From Methylomonas sp. ZR1 (GTDB lineage Bacteria; Pseudomonadota; Gammaproteobacteria; Methylococcales; Methylomonadaceae), in contig NZ_RCST01000001.1 of assembly GCF_013141865.1 (NCBI RefSeq), positions 1,922,001 through 1,986,000 on the forward strand: DNA of 64,000 bases, given 5' to 3'. A program made the translations under genes and the position numbers. Below, piece after piece: positions 15,071 to 22,445 of the stretch (the first letter of the stretch is position 1; each line of letters starts with the position of its first letter). The notes below the pieces were generated by a model that had not been told where the DNA came from, ran no database searches, and saw only the letters and a list, made by a program, of their open reading frames with translations.

Positions 15071-15538
15071 ATGTTAGGTAAACCTATTCGACCAACGTTA
15101 TCGCTACCGATCTTGACGGTCGCGCTATGCTGCGCGTATAGCTCGGCGGCAGCTTTGGAACTCGACCCCAAAGCCATCAACATCAAACTGCCCGAGCAGA
15201 TTAATTGGGTGGCAAACCCCAGCGGCTCGGAGAGCGCGGTATTGGTAGGCGATCCCAGCAAGCCAGGCCTGTATGTCGTACTGAACAAGTGGAAGGCTCA
15301 TCACAATAGCAAGCCGCATTCACACCCGAACGACCGTTTCATAACCGTGATTTCAGGAACATGGTGGGTAGGCACCGGCACGGATTATGATCCGACGCAT
15401 TTGCAAGCGGTGCCGGCGGGCAGCTTCGTCACCCACTACGGCAACGAAATCCATTATGACGGTGCCAAAGACGAAGACACGATTCTGCAGATTGTCGGCA
15501 TAGGCCCGGCTACGTCTACCCCGGCCCCTGCAAAATAG
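15071..15538 (+). CDS. Secreted cupin-domain protein
   Basis: A 155-residue protein read from ATG 15071, which has GGAG six bases upstream; an in-frame start further up would run through the inverted-repeat element and is unlikely. Residues 1-29 form a signal peptide ending SSAAA. The body is a single cupin barrel: WKAHHNSKPHSHPNDRFITVISGTWWVG is motif 1 (several His, with the Glu replaced by Asp), and PAGSFVTHYGNEIHYDGAKDEDTILQIVG is motif 2 with His residues. The metal site therefore looks present. Periplasmic cupins of this type often sit near oxidative or aromatic metabolism genes. Here it follows the arylsulfotransferase-like gene on the same strand, so a related substrate is likely. The reaction is unknown. 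Confidence 0.85.
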   Translation: MLGKPIRPTLSLPILTVALCCAYSSAAALELDPKAINIKLPEQINWVANPSGSESAVLVGDPSKPGLYVVLNKWKAHHNSKPHSHPNDRFITVISGTWWVGTGTDYDPTHLQAVPAGSFVTHYGNEIHYDGAKDEDTILQIVGIGPATSTPAPAK

Positions 15539-15542
15539 CAGG

Positions 15543-15563
15543 CAGCTCGCCATCGGCGAGCTG
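15543..15563. terminator. Hairpin between convergent cupin and regulator genes
   Basis: CAGCTCGCC (15543-15551) and GGCGAGCTG (15555-15563) form a perfect 9-bp stem with a 3-nt loop. It lies between the convergent stop codons, so it can stop transcription from both sides, although no long T tract follows. Confidence 0.5.
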
Positions 15564-15570
15564 TCTAAGA

Positions 15571-16647
15571 TTACTCTTCGCTTTCTTCGTAGGCGACGGC
15601 CAATTTTCTCTGACCATTGGCCAACATGCCATACAAGCCTAGTTTGTGCCGTAGGACATTGCGGCTTATATCCAGCAAGCGCGCGGTTTGCACCTGGTTT
15701 TCTTCGCAAAACTCGAACGCCGTACGAATCACGGTTTCTTCGATAATATCGAATAACTTAGGCGGCGCTTGTTCGCACAAACGTAGTAGCGAACTCTCCA
15801 GCGACGAAGTGGAAACTGTCGGTCCGGTCTGCGAAGCTCGCACACCGGATAACTTAAAGTCCTCCGGACGCAAGCGATTGCCGGGGCAGACCAACAATGC
15901 TCTATGCACGGCATTTTCCAACTCACGAATGTTGCCGGGCCAATCGTAATTTAACAAGGCCAACTCGGTGGATGGCGATAATTTGATTTCGCCGTAGCCC
16001 AGGCGGTCGCCGTAGACTTTCAGAAAGTGCCTGGCCAAAGGCAAAATGTCGCCCGGACGTTCCCGCAACGGTGCCAAATGAATCGCCGCCACATTAAAAC
16101 GGTAATACAGATCGGCGCGAAAATGCGACGCCGCCACCGCTTCTTCCAAATTAACATTGGTAGCGGCGATGACTCGAACATCCACCGGCGACGGCGTGCG
16201 CGAACCCACCTTGACCACTTCCCTTTCCTGCAATACCCGCAATAATTTCGCTTGCAAGCCCAGCGGTAAATCGCCGACTTCGTCCAAAAACAAACTGCCT
16301 TTATTGGCGGTTTCGAACCAACCTTCTTTGGTATTTAAAGCGCCGGTGAAAGCGCCTTTTTCGTGGCCGAACAATTCGCTTTCGATCAGGTTTTCACTGA
16401 GTGCCGCGCAATTCAGAGCCCCGAACGGTCCTTTGGCGCGCTTGCTCAGTGCATGCACATGTCTGGCGACCAATTCCTTGCCGGTGCCGGTCTCACCGAT
16501 GATCAGCACTGTCGCATCGCTAGGCGCGATCCGCTCGATGTGCTCCAACAGTTTTCGTGAAACCGGATCCTCGAACACCATCGCTGTGGCTCGCACCGTG
16601 TGCGACAGCTGTCGTAATTGCAATTCGTCAAATGCCAATAATGTCAT
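15571..16647 (-). CDS. Sigma-54-dependent activator (AAA+ plus Fis HTH, no sensor domain)
   Basis: A 358-residue bacterial enhancer-binding protein. The AAA+ domain spans about 22-255: Walker A GETGTGKE at 51-58, the sigma-54-contacting GAFTGA loop at 98-103 and Walker B GSLFLDE at 117-123. RFNVAAIHLAPLRERPGDI and WPGNIRELENAVHRALL are family signatures. A Fis-type helix-turn-helix lies near the C-terminus (VQTARLLDISRNVLRHKLGLYGML). Only about 20 residues precede the AAA+ core, so it has no receiver, GAF or V4R sensor domain, as in PspF-type activators; a partner protein or its own level must control it. It starts with AAGGGG upstream. It sits in the middle of several sigma-54 promoters and is the obvious candidate activator for all of them. 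A weaker sigma-54 match just upstream hints at self-regulation. Confidence 0.92.
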   Translation of the reverse strand: MTLLAFDELQLRQLSHTVRATAMVFEDPVSRKLLEHIERIAPSDATVLIIGETGTGKELVARHVHALSKRAKGPFGALNCAALSENLIESELFGHEKGAFTGALNTKEGWFETANKGSLFLDEVGDLPLGLQAKLLRVLQEREVVKVGSRTPSPVDVRVIAATNVNLEEAVAASHFRADLYYRFNVAAIHLAPLRERPGDILPLARHFLKVYGDRLGYGEIKLSPSTELALLNYDWPGNIRELENAVHRALLVCPGNRLRPEDFKLSGVRASQTGPTVSTSSLESSLLRLCEQAPPKLFDIIEETVIRTAFEFCEENQVQTARLLDISRNVLRHKLGLYGMLANGQRKLAVAYEESEE

Positions 16648-16667
16648 ACGGTTTCCCCTTTACTGCG

Positions 16668-16683
16668 AGCAACGATGCCGCCA
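16668..16683 (-). promoter_or_regulatory. Possible sigma-54 promoter of the activator gene
   Basis: The minus strand reads TGGCGGCATCGTTGCT; TGGC and TTGCT fit the consensus but positions 5-7 do not. It would place the transcript start about 11 bases before the ATG, just ahead of the AAGGGG ribosome binding site. Autoregulation is possible but unproven. Confidence 0.35.
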
Positions 16684-16844
16684 CTCAAAAATTGTTCCAT
16701 GAAAACTCTTTTCCTAAGATGTCAAAAATAGTGATTCGTCAGCGGCATCGCAAATCAACTGCCGATACGCCAACGCCAAACAAAAATCAGCCTTACCGTG
16801 CCGAAAGTCAGCCTACACATCGGCACCAGCGCCGAGCACAGACC

Positions 16845-16882
16845 AAAAAAAAGCCAGCAGTCCTTTGGGGACACACTGGCTT
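16845..16882 (-). terminator. Rho-independent terminator of the putative small RNA
   Basis: AAGCCAG (16851-16857) pairs with CTGGCTT (16876-16882), with an inner GTCC/GGAC stem. The plus strand has eight A at 16845-16852, which is a T tract on the minus strand. No minus-strand protein gene ends here, so the terminator needs another transcript to explain it. Confidence 0.8.
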
Positions 16883-16948
16883 CCGGCGATCCGGTCAGCA
16901 GAAGTGGATGTTATGGAGACAAAATGCTCGGAAAATAACAGCGAGATA
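16845..16948 (-). ncRNA. Putative sigma-54-dependent small RNA, about 104 nt
   Basis: A sigma-54 promoter at 16959-16974 predicts a start near 16948, and a clear terminator ends the transcript near 16845, giving about 104 nt. The predicted RNA has no ATG. It contains a CCGG-ATCG-CCGG hairpin and a pyrimidine-rich, probably unpaired stretch (CATTTTGTCTCC), then the terminator stem with a U tail, as Hfq-binding sRNAs have. Two perfect TGTTG-N6-CAACA sites lie 53-100 bp upstream. Size, sigma-54 control and the neighbouring activator recall the Qrr RNAs of Vibrio, but I see no Qrr sequence similarity. Expression and targets are unknown. Confidence 0.6.
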
Positions 16949-16958
16949 CCAGGCTCTA

Positions 16959-16974
16959 AGCATGGTTCATGCCA
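16959..16974 (-). promoter_or_regulatory. Sigma-54 promoter of the putative small RNA
   Basis: The minus strand reads TGGCATGAACCATGCT, two mismatches from TGGCACG-N4-TTGCW with the invariant GG and GC correctly spaced. Nothing protein-coding lies downstream before the terminator at 16845-16882. Confidence 0.65.
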
Positions 16975-17026
16975 CTTCGTGTTTTCAGCACATCATAAAG
17001 GATTACAGGTTTTTGCGAAACCCAAA

Positions 17027-17074
17027 TGTTGCCACAGCAACATAATCTGCTGATTTAGTGTTGATATTTCAACA
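17027..17074. promoter_or_regulatory. Two perfect 16-bp activator palindromes, 32 bp apart
   Basis: TGTTGCCACAGCAACA (17027-17042) and TGTTGATATTTCAACA (17059-17074) are perfect inverted repeats of the form TGTTGN-N4-NCAACA, also readable as TGT-N10-ACA, the enhancer form used by NifA-like activators. Their starts are 32 bp apart, three helical turns. They are the best examples of the site and lie upstream of the small-RNA promoter. Confidence 0.75.
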
Positions 17075-17203
17075 TATTTTCATAGGCCTGCATTTTACTG
17101 GCCGGACATTGCGTTTTTTCGCGCTAATCCAATGAACTTGGGCTTTTTCAACAAGCCCGGTCAGCCAAAATCGCTGCTTAAACATGCCCACTATGTTGCA
17201 GCC

Positions 17204-17251
17204 TGTTCGTATACCAGCAGCATTTGCTGATTCAATGCTGGTAGATCAGCA
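17204..17251. promoter_or_regulatory. Paired activator sites upstream of tatA, 32 bp apart
   Basis: TGTTCGTATACCAGCA (17204-17219) and TGCTGGTAGATCAGCA (17236-17251) repeat the 16-bp palindrome with an exact 32-bp step. The second is perfect for TGCTG-N6-CAGCA. They end 119 bp before the tatA sigma-54 promoter. Confidence 0.65.
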
Positions 17252-17370
17252 TTTTTTGGGATAGTTGCCGTTGACCCGCCTGCCTCCATACTCGGTAACT
17301 AAAACCAGTGTTGTTGATATGCCAGGAACACAGCGGCACTTAGGCTTATTCCAGTGCTCACTCGGCAGAT

Positions 17371-17386
17371 TGGCCCTTATCTTGCT
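17371..17386 (+). promoter_or_regulatory. Sigma-54 promoter of tatA
   Basis: The sequence TGGCCCTTATCTTGCT keeps TGGC, the C at position 6 and TTGCT of the -24/-12 consensus. It lies 82 bases before the ATG of tatA. Confidence 0.65.
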
Positions 17387-17467
17387 GAAGACCGCCGTGA
17401 GAAGGCTAAGTCAAACTCATTAAGCGACTTAATCTAATATCCGCAACTTTCAACTTTGGAGCAAAAC

Positions 17468-17695
17468 ATGGGCTTGAGCATTCCCCACCTATTAGTAGTT
17501 TTAGCGATTGTGGTCTTGGTGTTCGGCACCAAGCGCTTGAAGAATGTCGGCGCCGACTTGGGCGATGCGATCAAGGGATTTCGTACAGCGGTAAAGGAAA
17601 GTGAAGAAGCTGAAGAGGCCAAGGCGATTACCCAACTCTATCAGGAAGAATTATCCGGTGATTTGATAGGCAAAGCTGACCGCACCAAAGCCTGA
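17468..17695 (+). CDS. tatA: TatA-family twin-arginine translocase subunit (solitary)
   Basis: A 75-residue protein: a short N-terminus, one membrane helix ([16 protein letters not shown], about 5-20), the FG hinge, then an amphipathic helix ([24 protein letters not shown]) and a charged tail. This is the TatA/TatE layout; the pore-forming subunit recruits to TatBC to export folded proteins. The ATG at 17468 is chosen because GGAG lies at 17458-17461. No tatB or tatC follows, so this is an extra TatA. It has its own sigma-54 promoter and activator-site pair, placing it in the same regulon as the Tat-dependent DUF1501 protein, whose export it may boost. Confidence 0.85.
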   Translation: MGLSIPHLLVVLAIVVLVFGTKRLKNVGADLGDAIKGFRTAVKESEEAEEAKAITQLYQEELSGDLIGKADRTKA

Positions 17696-17741
17696 TACGC
17701 CGGCTTGCTGTTCTCAGGCGAACGCGCTTAGACCCGCGCCC

Positions 17742-17789
17742 TGCTGCCATAGCAACAGCTATTGATCGCCGCCTGTTTGCACACCAACA
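17742..17789. promoter_or_regulatory. Paired activator sites upstream of RND operon, 32 bp apart
   Basis: TGCTGCCATAGCAACA (17742-17757) matches the 16-bp site fully and TGTTTGCACACCAACA (17774-17789) with one mismatch; the start-to-start distance is exactly 32 bp. They lie about 100 bp upstream of the sigma-54 promoter at 17888. Confidence 0.65.
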
Positions 17790-17887
17790 GCTTGGAACAT
17801 TTGCCCGGCAAAAATTATGCTGCTGATTCTCACGTAAGCTCAAGCCCATGCAGGACACTATGCTTGGAAAAACCGGTGGAGATTGTT

Positions 17888-17903
17888 TGGAACAGCACTT
17901 GCT
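17888..17903 (+). promoter_or_regulatory. Sigma-54 promoter of RND efflux operon
   Basis: The sequence TGGAACAGCACTTGCT has the GG and TTGCT elements in correct spacing, with C replaced by A at position 4. It is 91 bases before the ATG of the pump gene. Confidence 0.6.
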
Positions 17904-17993
17904 TAGGACAAGCACTAAATTGCCTTTGCCGGATAAACGCTAGTTTTAAAACCGGCCAGACCTCGCTAACCAATCGGATCTCCCGAGAAATCC

Positions 17994-20900
17994 ATGTGGA
18001 TCGTTAATATTGCTTTACGCCGCCCCTATACCTTTATTGTGGCGGCGCTGTTGATTCTATTGTCTACACCCTATGTGTTGCGGAAAATGCCCACCGATAT
18101 TTTCCCAACCATCGATATTCCGGTGGTAGCGATGCTCTGGCAATACAACGGGATGACCGCCAAGGAAATAGCCGACCGCTTAACCACCACGGTCGAGCGC
18201 TCCATGGCCTTGATCGACGGCATTGAACACAGTGAATCTTTGTCTTACGGCGGGGCGGCGGTGGTTAAAGTATTTTTCCACCCCGGCACGGACATCCGCA
18301 CCGCCATCGCCCAGGTGATGTCCAGCAGCAACTCGGTTTACCGCTCGCTGCCGACCAATGTGGCACCGCCGCAAGTCATTCAATATTCGGCGGCCGATCT
18401 GCCGTTGGTGCAGTTGGGCATTTCCAGTAGCGTCGTCCCGGAAACCGATGTCAACGATCTGGTGAATAATATCGCCAGAACCGCATTGCAATCCAAACCC
18501 GGCGTAGCGATGACGAATCCGTTCGGCGCGAAAAGCCGGCAGATTACGCTGGATGTCGACGCCGCGGCCCTGTTGGCGCGCGGCCTGTCGCCCGCCGATT
18601 TAAACGATACCCTGGCCGCGCAAAACCTGATCCTGCCCACCGGCACCGTAAAAATCGGCACCAACGAATACGACGTCAGCCTGAATGGCGCGGTGGCGGC
18701 GATACCCCGGCTCGCCGACCTGCCGGTCCGCACCGTGAACGGCGTAACAACGCTGGTCCGCGACGTGGCAACGGTGCGCGACGGCGCCGCACCGGTTACG
18801 ACCATTGCCCGGCAAAACGGCGAGCGTGGCATATTGACTTCGATCTTCAAGGTCGGTCGCACCTCGACGCTGGAAGTGGTTGAACACGTCCGGCAAACCA
18901 TTCCGAAAATGCTCGACCTAATGCCGGAAGGCATCAACATGCGGCTAATGTTCGACCAATCGCTGTTCGTGAAAGCCGCCATCGGCAACGTGCTGCACGA
19001 AGCATTGATCGCCGCCGGCTTAACCGCCGCAATGATCTTGCTGTTTCTGGGCAACTGGCGCACCACCTGCATCATCGCGGTATCGATACCGTTGTCTATC
19101 ATGTGCTCGCTAATTGCCTTGTATCTTGTCGGCGAAACCATCAATCTAATGACGATGGGTGGCCTGGCCTTGGCGGTGGGGATTTTGGTGGACGACGCCA
19201 CCGTGGAAATCGAAAACATCGAGCGGCAAATGCTGCTGGGCAAGAACCCCCATCAAGCCATCCTGGACGGAGCCGCGGAAATCGCGATGCCGGCGCTGGT
19301 CTCCACGCTTTGCATCTGCATCGTGTTCGTACCGATGTTTTTCCTGTCCGGCGTGGCCCGTAGCCTGTTTGTGCCGATGGCGGAAGCGGTGGTGTTCGCG
19401 ATGTTGGCCTCTTATGTGTTATCGCGGACCTTGGTGCCGACGCTGGCGATGTATGTCATGTCCGGCCATCACGGCCATACCGATGCACCGCCGACCAACG
19501 CGCTAGCACGGGGCTTTCAACGTCTGCATCACGCCTTCGAGCGCGGCTTCGAACAGTTTCGCGGCCACTATCTGATCCTGGCCAGCCACTTGCTGAAACA
19601 CCGTTTGCGTTACAGCTCGGCGATTTTAGGCTTTTGCCTGGCATCGCTGGGTTTAGTGCCGCTATTGGGAGAAGATTTGTTTCCGGCGGTGGACGCCGGG
19701 CAGATTCGCCTGCATGTCCGTGCGCCTTCCGGCACCCGCATTGAGGAGATGCCGCAACACATCGATGCGGTGGAAAAAGTCATTCGCGGCATCATTCCCG
19801 CCGAAGAAATCGCCGATCTGCTCGACATCATCGGCGGCCCCTACAGCACCCGTAACACCTTGTTCGGCAATTCCGGCACCGTGGAAACCGCCGACACCGA
19901 GATCATGATTTCACTGCGTCCGGGCGACCACGCGCCCAGCGCCGACTATATCAAGCGCCTGCGCGCAGAACTGCCCGGACAATTTCCCGGCCTGGAATTT
20001 TTCTTCCAACCTGCCGACCAGGTTAGCCAGACCCTGAACTTCGGTGTACCGGCGCCTATCGACATCCAGTTCATCGGCGGCAAGCCGGACGAGGTGATGC
20101 CGCAGGTCATCGCCTTGCAAAATCGCTTGCGGCAAATTCCCGGCATCGTCGATGCACATATTTACCAGCGAATGAACCGGCCGGCATTGGACTTGGAAAT
20201 GAATCGCCAGCAATTACAGCAACTGGGTTTGTCGGCCCGCGATCTGGCGCAAAACCTGTTGCTGACCCTGAGCGGCAGCATGCAGACCGCGCCGTCGTTC
20301 TGGCTAAATCCGGCCAACGGTAACTCGGTTAATATCGGCGTGATGGGTAATCCGCTGGACTTGGACAATCTGGACGCCTTGATGCGCACGCCGGTGGGCG
20401 GCGGTAACGGCCAACCGCAATTACTGGGCAATCTGGTCAAATTGAAACGCACCGTATTACCGGTCGCGGTAACGCATTACAACGCCAATAATGTGTTCGA
20501 TATTTACGCCAGCGTTGAAGGCTGCGATCTGGGTTCCGTAAGCCGGAAAATCGAGACGCTGGTAGCCGACAGCCGCAGCCATTTGCCGCGCGGCGTCGAT
20601 TTGAGCGTGCGCGGCCAGATCGAAACTCTGAAAAGTTCGTTTACCGGTTTGGGCGCCGGCTTGGCCGTAGCAATTGTGATGCTGTATCTGTTGCTGGTAG
20701 TCAATTTCCAATCCTGGCTGGACCCGCTGATTATCGTCAGCGCCCTGCCCGCCGCGCTGGCCGGCATCGCCTGGACCTTGTTTTTGACCGGCACCACTTT
20801 GAGTATCCCGGCCTTGACCGGCAGCATCATGGCCATGGGCGTGGTCACCGCCAATAGCATTTTATTGGTGTCGTTTGCCCGCACCCGTCTGGCAGAAGGT

Positions 20901-21170
20901 GTACCGCCGGTGACGGCAGCGTTGGAAGCAGCGGCTACCCGGCTCAGACCGGTGCTGATGACCGCCTTTGCGATGATCGTCGGCATGTTGCCGATGGCCG
21001 TCGGCTGGGGCGAAGGCGCCGAACAAAACGCACCGCTGGGCCGCGCGGTGATAGGCGGCCTGGCCTTTGCCACCGTGTCTACTTTACTGTTCGTGCCGCT
21101 GGTGTTTGCCGGCACTCATCGCTGGCTGGCGCACCGACTTTCGCATCGCACAACCTTTGTAACTCCCTAA
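17994..21170 (+). CDS. RND-family efflux pump, inner membrane subunit
   Basis: A 1058-residue AcrB-type transporter with the duplicated 2 x 6 membrane-helix plan: the first helix at about 10-28, a helix block at about 335-500, a second large periplasmic region, and a block at about 875-1040. The proton-relay aspartates in helix 4 are present (GILVDDATVEIENIER). The lysine of helix 10 that partners them in AcrB (in GLSAKNAIL) is replaced: the segment here reads GVVTANSILLV. That variant occurs in some RND subfamilies with uncertain substrates. The adaptor gene follows after six bases, reversing the usual adaptor-first order, and no outer-membrane channel gene is nearby. A sigma-54 promoter and site pair upstream join it to the regulon. 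The substrate is unknown. Confidence 0.9.
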   Translation: MWIVNIALRRPYTFIVAALLILLSTPYVLRKMPTDIFPTIDIPVVAMLWQYNGMTAKEIADRLTTTVERSMALIDGIEHSESLSYGGAAVVKVFFHPGTDIRTAIAQVMSSSNSVYRSLPTNVAPPQVIQYSAADLPLVQLGISSSVVPETDVNDLVNNIARTALQSKPGVAMTNPFGAKSRQITLDVDAAALLARGLSPADLNDTLAAQNLILPTGTVKIGTNEYDVSLNGAVAAIPRLADLPVRTVNGVTTLVRDVATVRDGAAPVTTIARQNGERGILTSIFKVGRTSTLEVVEHVRQTIPKMLDLMPEGINMRLMFDQSLFVKAAIGNVLHEALIAAGLTAAMILLFLGNWRTTCIIAVSIPLSIMCSLIALYLVGETINLMTMGGLALAVGILVDDATVEIENIERQMLLGKNPHQAILDGAAEIAMPALVSTLCICIVFVPMFFLSGVARSLFVPMAEAVVFAMLASYVLSRTLVPTLAMYVMSGHHGHTDAPPTNALARGFQRLHHAFERGFEQFRGHYLILASHLLKHRLRYSSAILGFCLASLGLVPLLGEDLFPAVDAGQIRLHVRAPSGTRIEEMPQHIDAVEKVIRGIIPAEEIADLLDIIGGPYSTRNTLFGNSGTVETADTEIMISLRPGDHAPSADYIKRLRAELPGQFPGLEFFFQPADQVSQTLNFGVPAPIDIQFIGGKPDEVMPQVIALQNRLRQIPGIVDAHIYQRMNRPALDLEMNRQQLQQLGLSARDLAQNLLLTLSGSMQTAPSFWLNPANGNSVNIGVMGNPLDLDNLDALMRTPVGGGNGQPQLLGNLVKLKRTVLPVAVTHYNANNVFDIYASVEGCDLGSVSRKIETLVADSRSHLPRGVDLSVRGQIETLKSSFTGLGAGLAVAIVMLYLLLVVNFQSWLDPLIIVSALPAALAGIAWTLFLTGTTLSIPALTGSIMAMGVVTANSILLVSFARTRLAEGVPPVTAALEAAATRLRPVLMTAFAMIVGMLPMAVGWGEGAEQNAPLGRAVIGGLAFATVSTLLFVPLVFAGTHRWLAHRLSHRTTFVTP

Positions 21171-21176
21171 AATCAT

Positions 21177-22394
21177 ATGAATAGCATCCCTTCATCACCC
21201 TTTGCGCGACCATCCACCGACCATACGCACCGCACCCTGCTGGTAGTAAAACGGCTGGGTTTGGGGCTATTGTTATTGCTCCTGCTGGCCGGCACCTGGC
21301 GCCTGGCGCAAAACCTGCAGCAAGCGGAAACCTTGCAGGCGCAAACAGCGGCGAGTCAGCAGCGCAGCGTCATCGCCGCTCATTCAAGGCCGGGCGAGGC
21401 GACCCGCAAATTGGTATTGCCTGCCAGTTTGCGTGGCAACACCGAAACCCAACTCTATGCGCGCAGCAACGGCTACTTAAGCGTCTGGCACAAGACCATA
21501 GGCGATCAGGTTAAGAAAGGTGACTTGTTGGCGGTCATCGACGTGCCCGAACTGGAACAGGAATTAGCACAATCGCGCGCCGCGCTGGCTCAAGTTAAAG
21601 CCCGATTGGAACTGACCCGCACCACCCTGCAACGCTGGACGCAATTGAACGGCACCGACAGCGGCACCCAACAGGAATTTGACGAAAAACGCAGCGCGTT
21701 CCTGCAAGCCGAAGCCGATTTCTCCGCCGCGCAAGCCAATGTCAAGCGCCTGGAAAATATCGAAGGCTACCGGCGCATCGTTGCCCCGTTTTCCGGCGTG
21801 ATTACCCGTCGGGGGGTGGATGTCGGCAGCTTGATCGTCGCAGGCAGTCAGGAGTTATTTGCCTTGACGCAAACGGACCCGTTGCGCTTGACGGTTTGGG
21901 TGCCGCAAGTCTACGCGGACGACATCAAGGCCGGTCAGGAAGTCTCGGTAAGAGTCCTGGATTCCCAAGGCAAGCCGGTGAGCGCCCATGTGGATCATGT
22001 CGCCGGCGCTCTGGACCCGGTCAATCGTTCCCGGCAGGTGGACATTACTCTGCCCAACAAGGACGGTAAGTTACTGCCCGGTTCCTACGTGGAAATCTCC
22101 ATCAACGTTGCCGGCAAATCCAGCCCCTTGGTGGTGCCGGCTAATGTATTGGTGATCGATCAAGCCGGCTCGCATGTGGTAGTGGTCGATGCGGAACATC
22201 GTGTGGCGTTTCGTCCGGTAAAATTGGGCCGCGATTTTGGCCGCGAGCTGGAAATATTGGAAGGCATCTCGGCCAGCGATACCTTGGTCGCCAGCCCCTC
22301 GGATCTGTTAGTGGAAGGCGAAACCGTGGGCGTGGTGGAAGCCCAACAAAAACAGGCGGAGAAAGCCAAGGACAAAACCGCCGGCAAATCATGA
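21177..22394 (+). CDS. RND efflux periplasmic adaptor (membrane fusion protein)
   Basis: A 405-residue HlyD/AcrA-type adaptor. An N-terminal membrane anchor lies at about 24-45 (VVKRLGLGLLLLLLLAGTW); it has no lipobox. The lipoyl half-motifs are GYLSVWHKTIGDQVKKGDLLAVIDVPELEQELAQ and IVAPFSGVITRRGVDVGSLI; between them is an alpha-hairpin coiled coil (AQSRAALAQVKARLELTRTTLQ and the QAEADFSAAQANVKRLE arm). Beta-barrel and membrane-proximal domains follow to about 380, then a Lys/Ala tail. It starts six bases after the pump stop codon, so the two are translated from one message. It links the pump to an outer-membrane channel encoded elsewhere. Confidence 0.9.
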   Translation: MNSIPSSPFARPSTDHTHRTLLVVKRLGLGLLLLLLLAGTWRLAQNLQQAETLQAQTAASQQRSVIAAHSRPGEATRKLVLPASLRGNTETQLYARSNGYLSVWHKTIGDQVKKGDLLAVIDVPELEQELAQSRAALAQVKARLELTRTTLQRWTQLNGTDSGTQQEFDEKRSAFLQAEADFSAAQANVKRLENIEGYRRIVAPFSGVITRRGVDVGSLIVAGSQELFALTQTDPLRLTVWVPQVYADDIKAGQEVSVRVLDSQGKPVSAHVDHVAGALDPVNRSRQVDITLPNKDGKLLPGSYVEISINVAGKSSPLVVPANVLVIDQAGSHVVVVDAEHRVAFRPVKLGRDFGRELEILEGISASDTLVASPSDLLVEGETVGVVEAQQKQAEKAKDKTAGKS

Positions 22395-22445
22395 AATATT
22401 CCAGCAGTCCGCGGCAGGACGGGCCATCCGGTAGAGAAATGGCTA

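Larger units (their letters stand above)
16648..17467. other. 820-base intergenic region with sigma-54 elements and a small RNA
   Basis: No protein gene is supported. From left to right: a weak sigma-54 match for the activator gene (16668-16683), a minus-strand terminator (16845-16882), a minus-strand sigma-54 promoter (16959-16974), activator-site pairs (17027-17074 and 17204-17251), a GGGCTT/AAGCCC hairpin near 17140-17157, and the plus-strand sigma-54 promoter of tatA (17371-17386). Confidence 0.65.

Noticed and set aside
16557..17045. 162-codon plus-strand frame over the activator promoter region
   Set aside because: It is antisense to the activator start and crosses the putative small RNA and its terminator; no domain is visible.
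18380..19243. 287-codon minus-strand open frame opposite the RND pump
   Set aside because: Antisense shadow; the plus-strand frame has intact RND motifs throughout.
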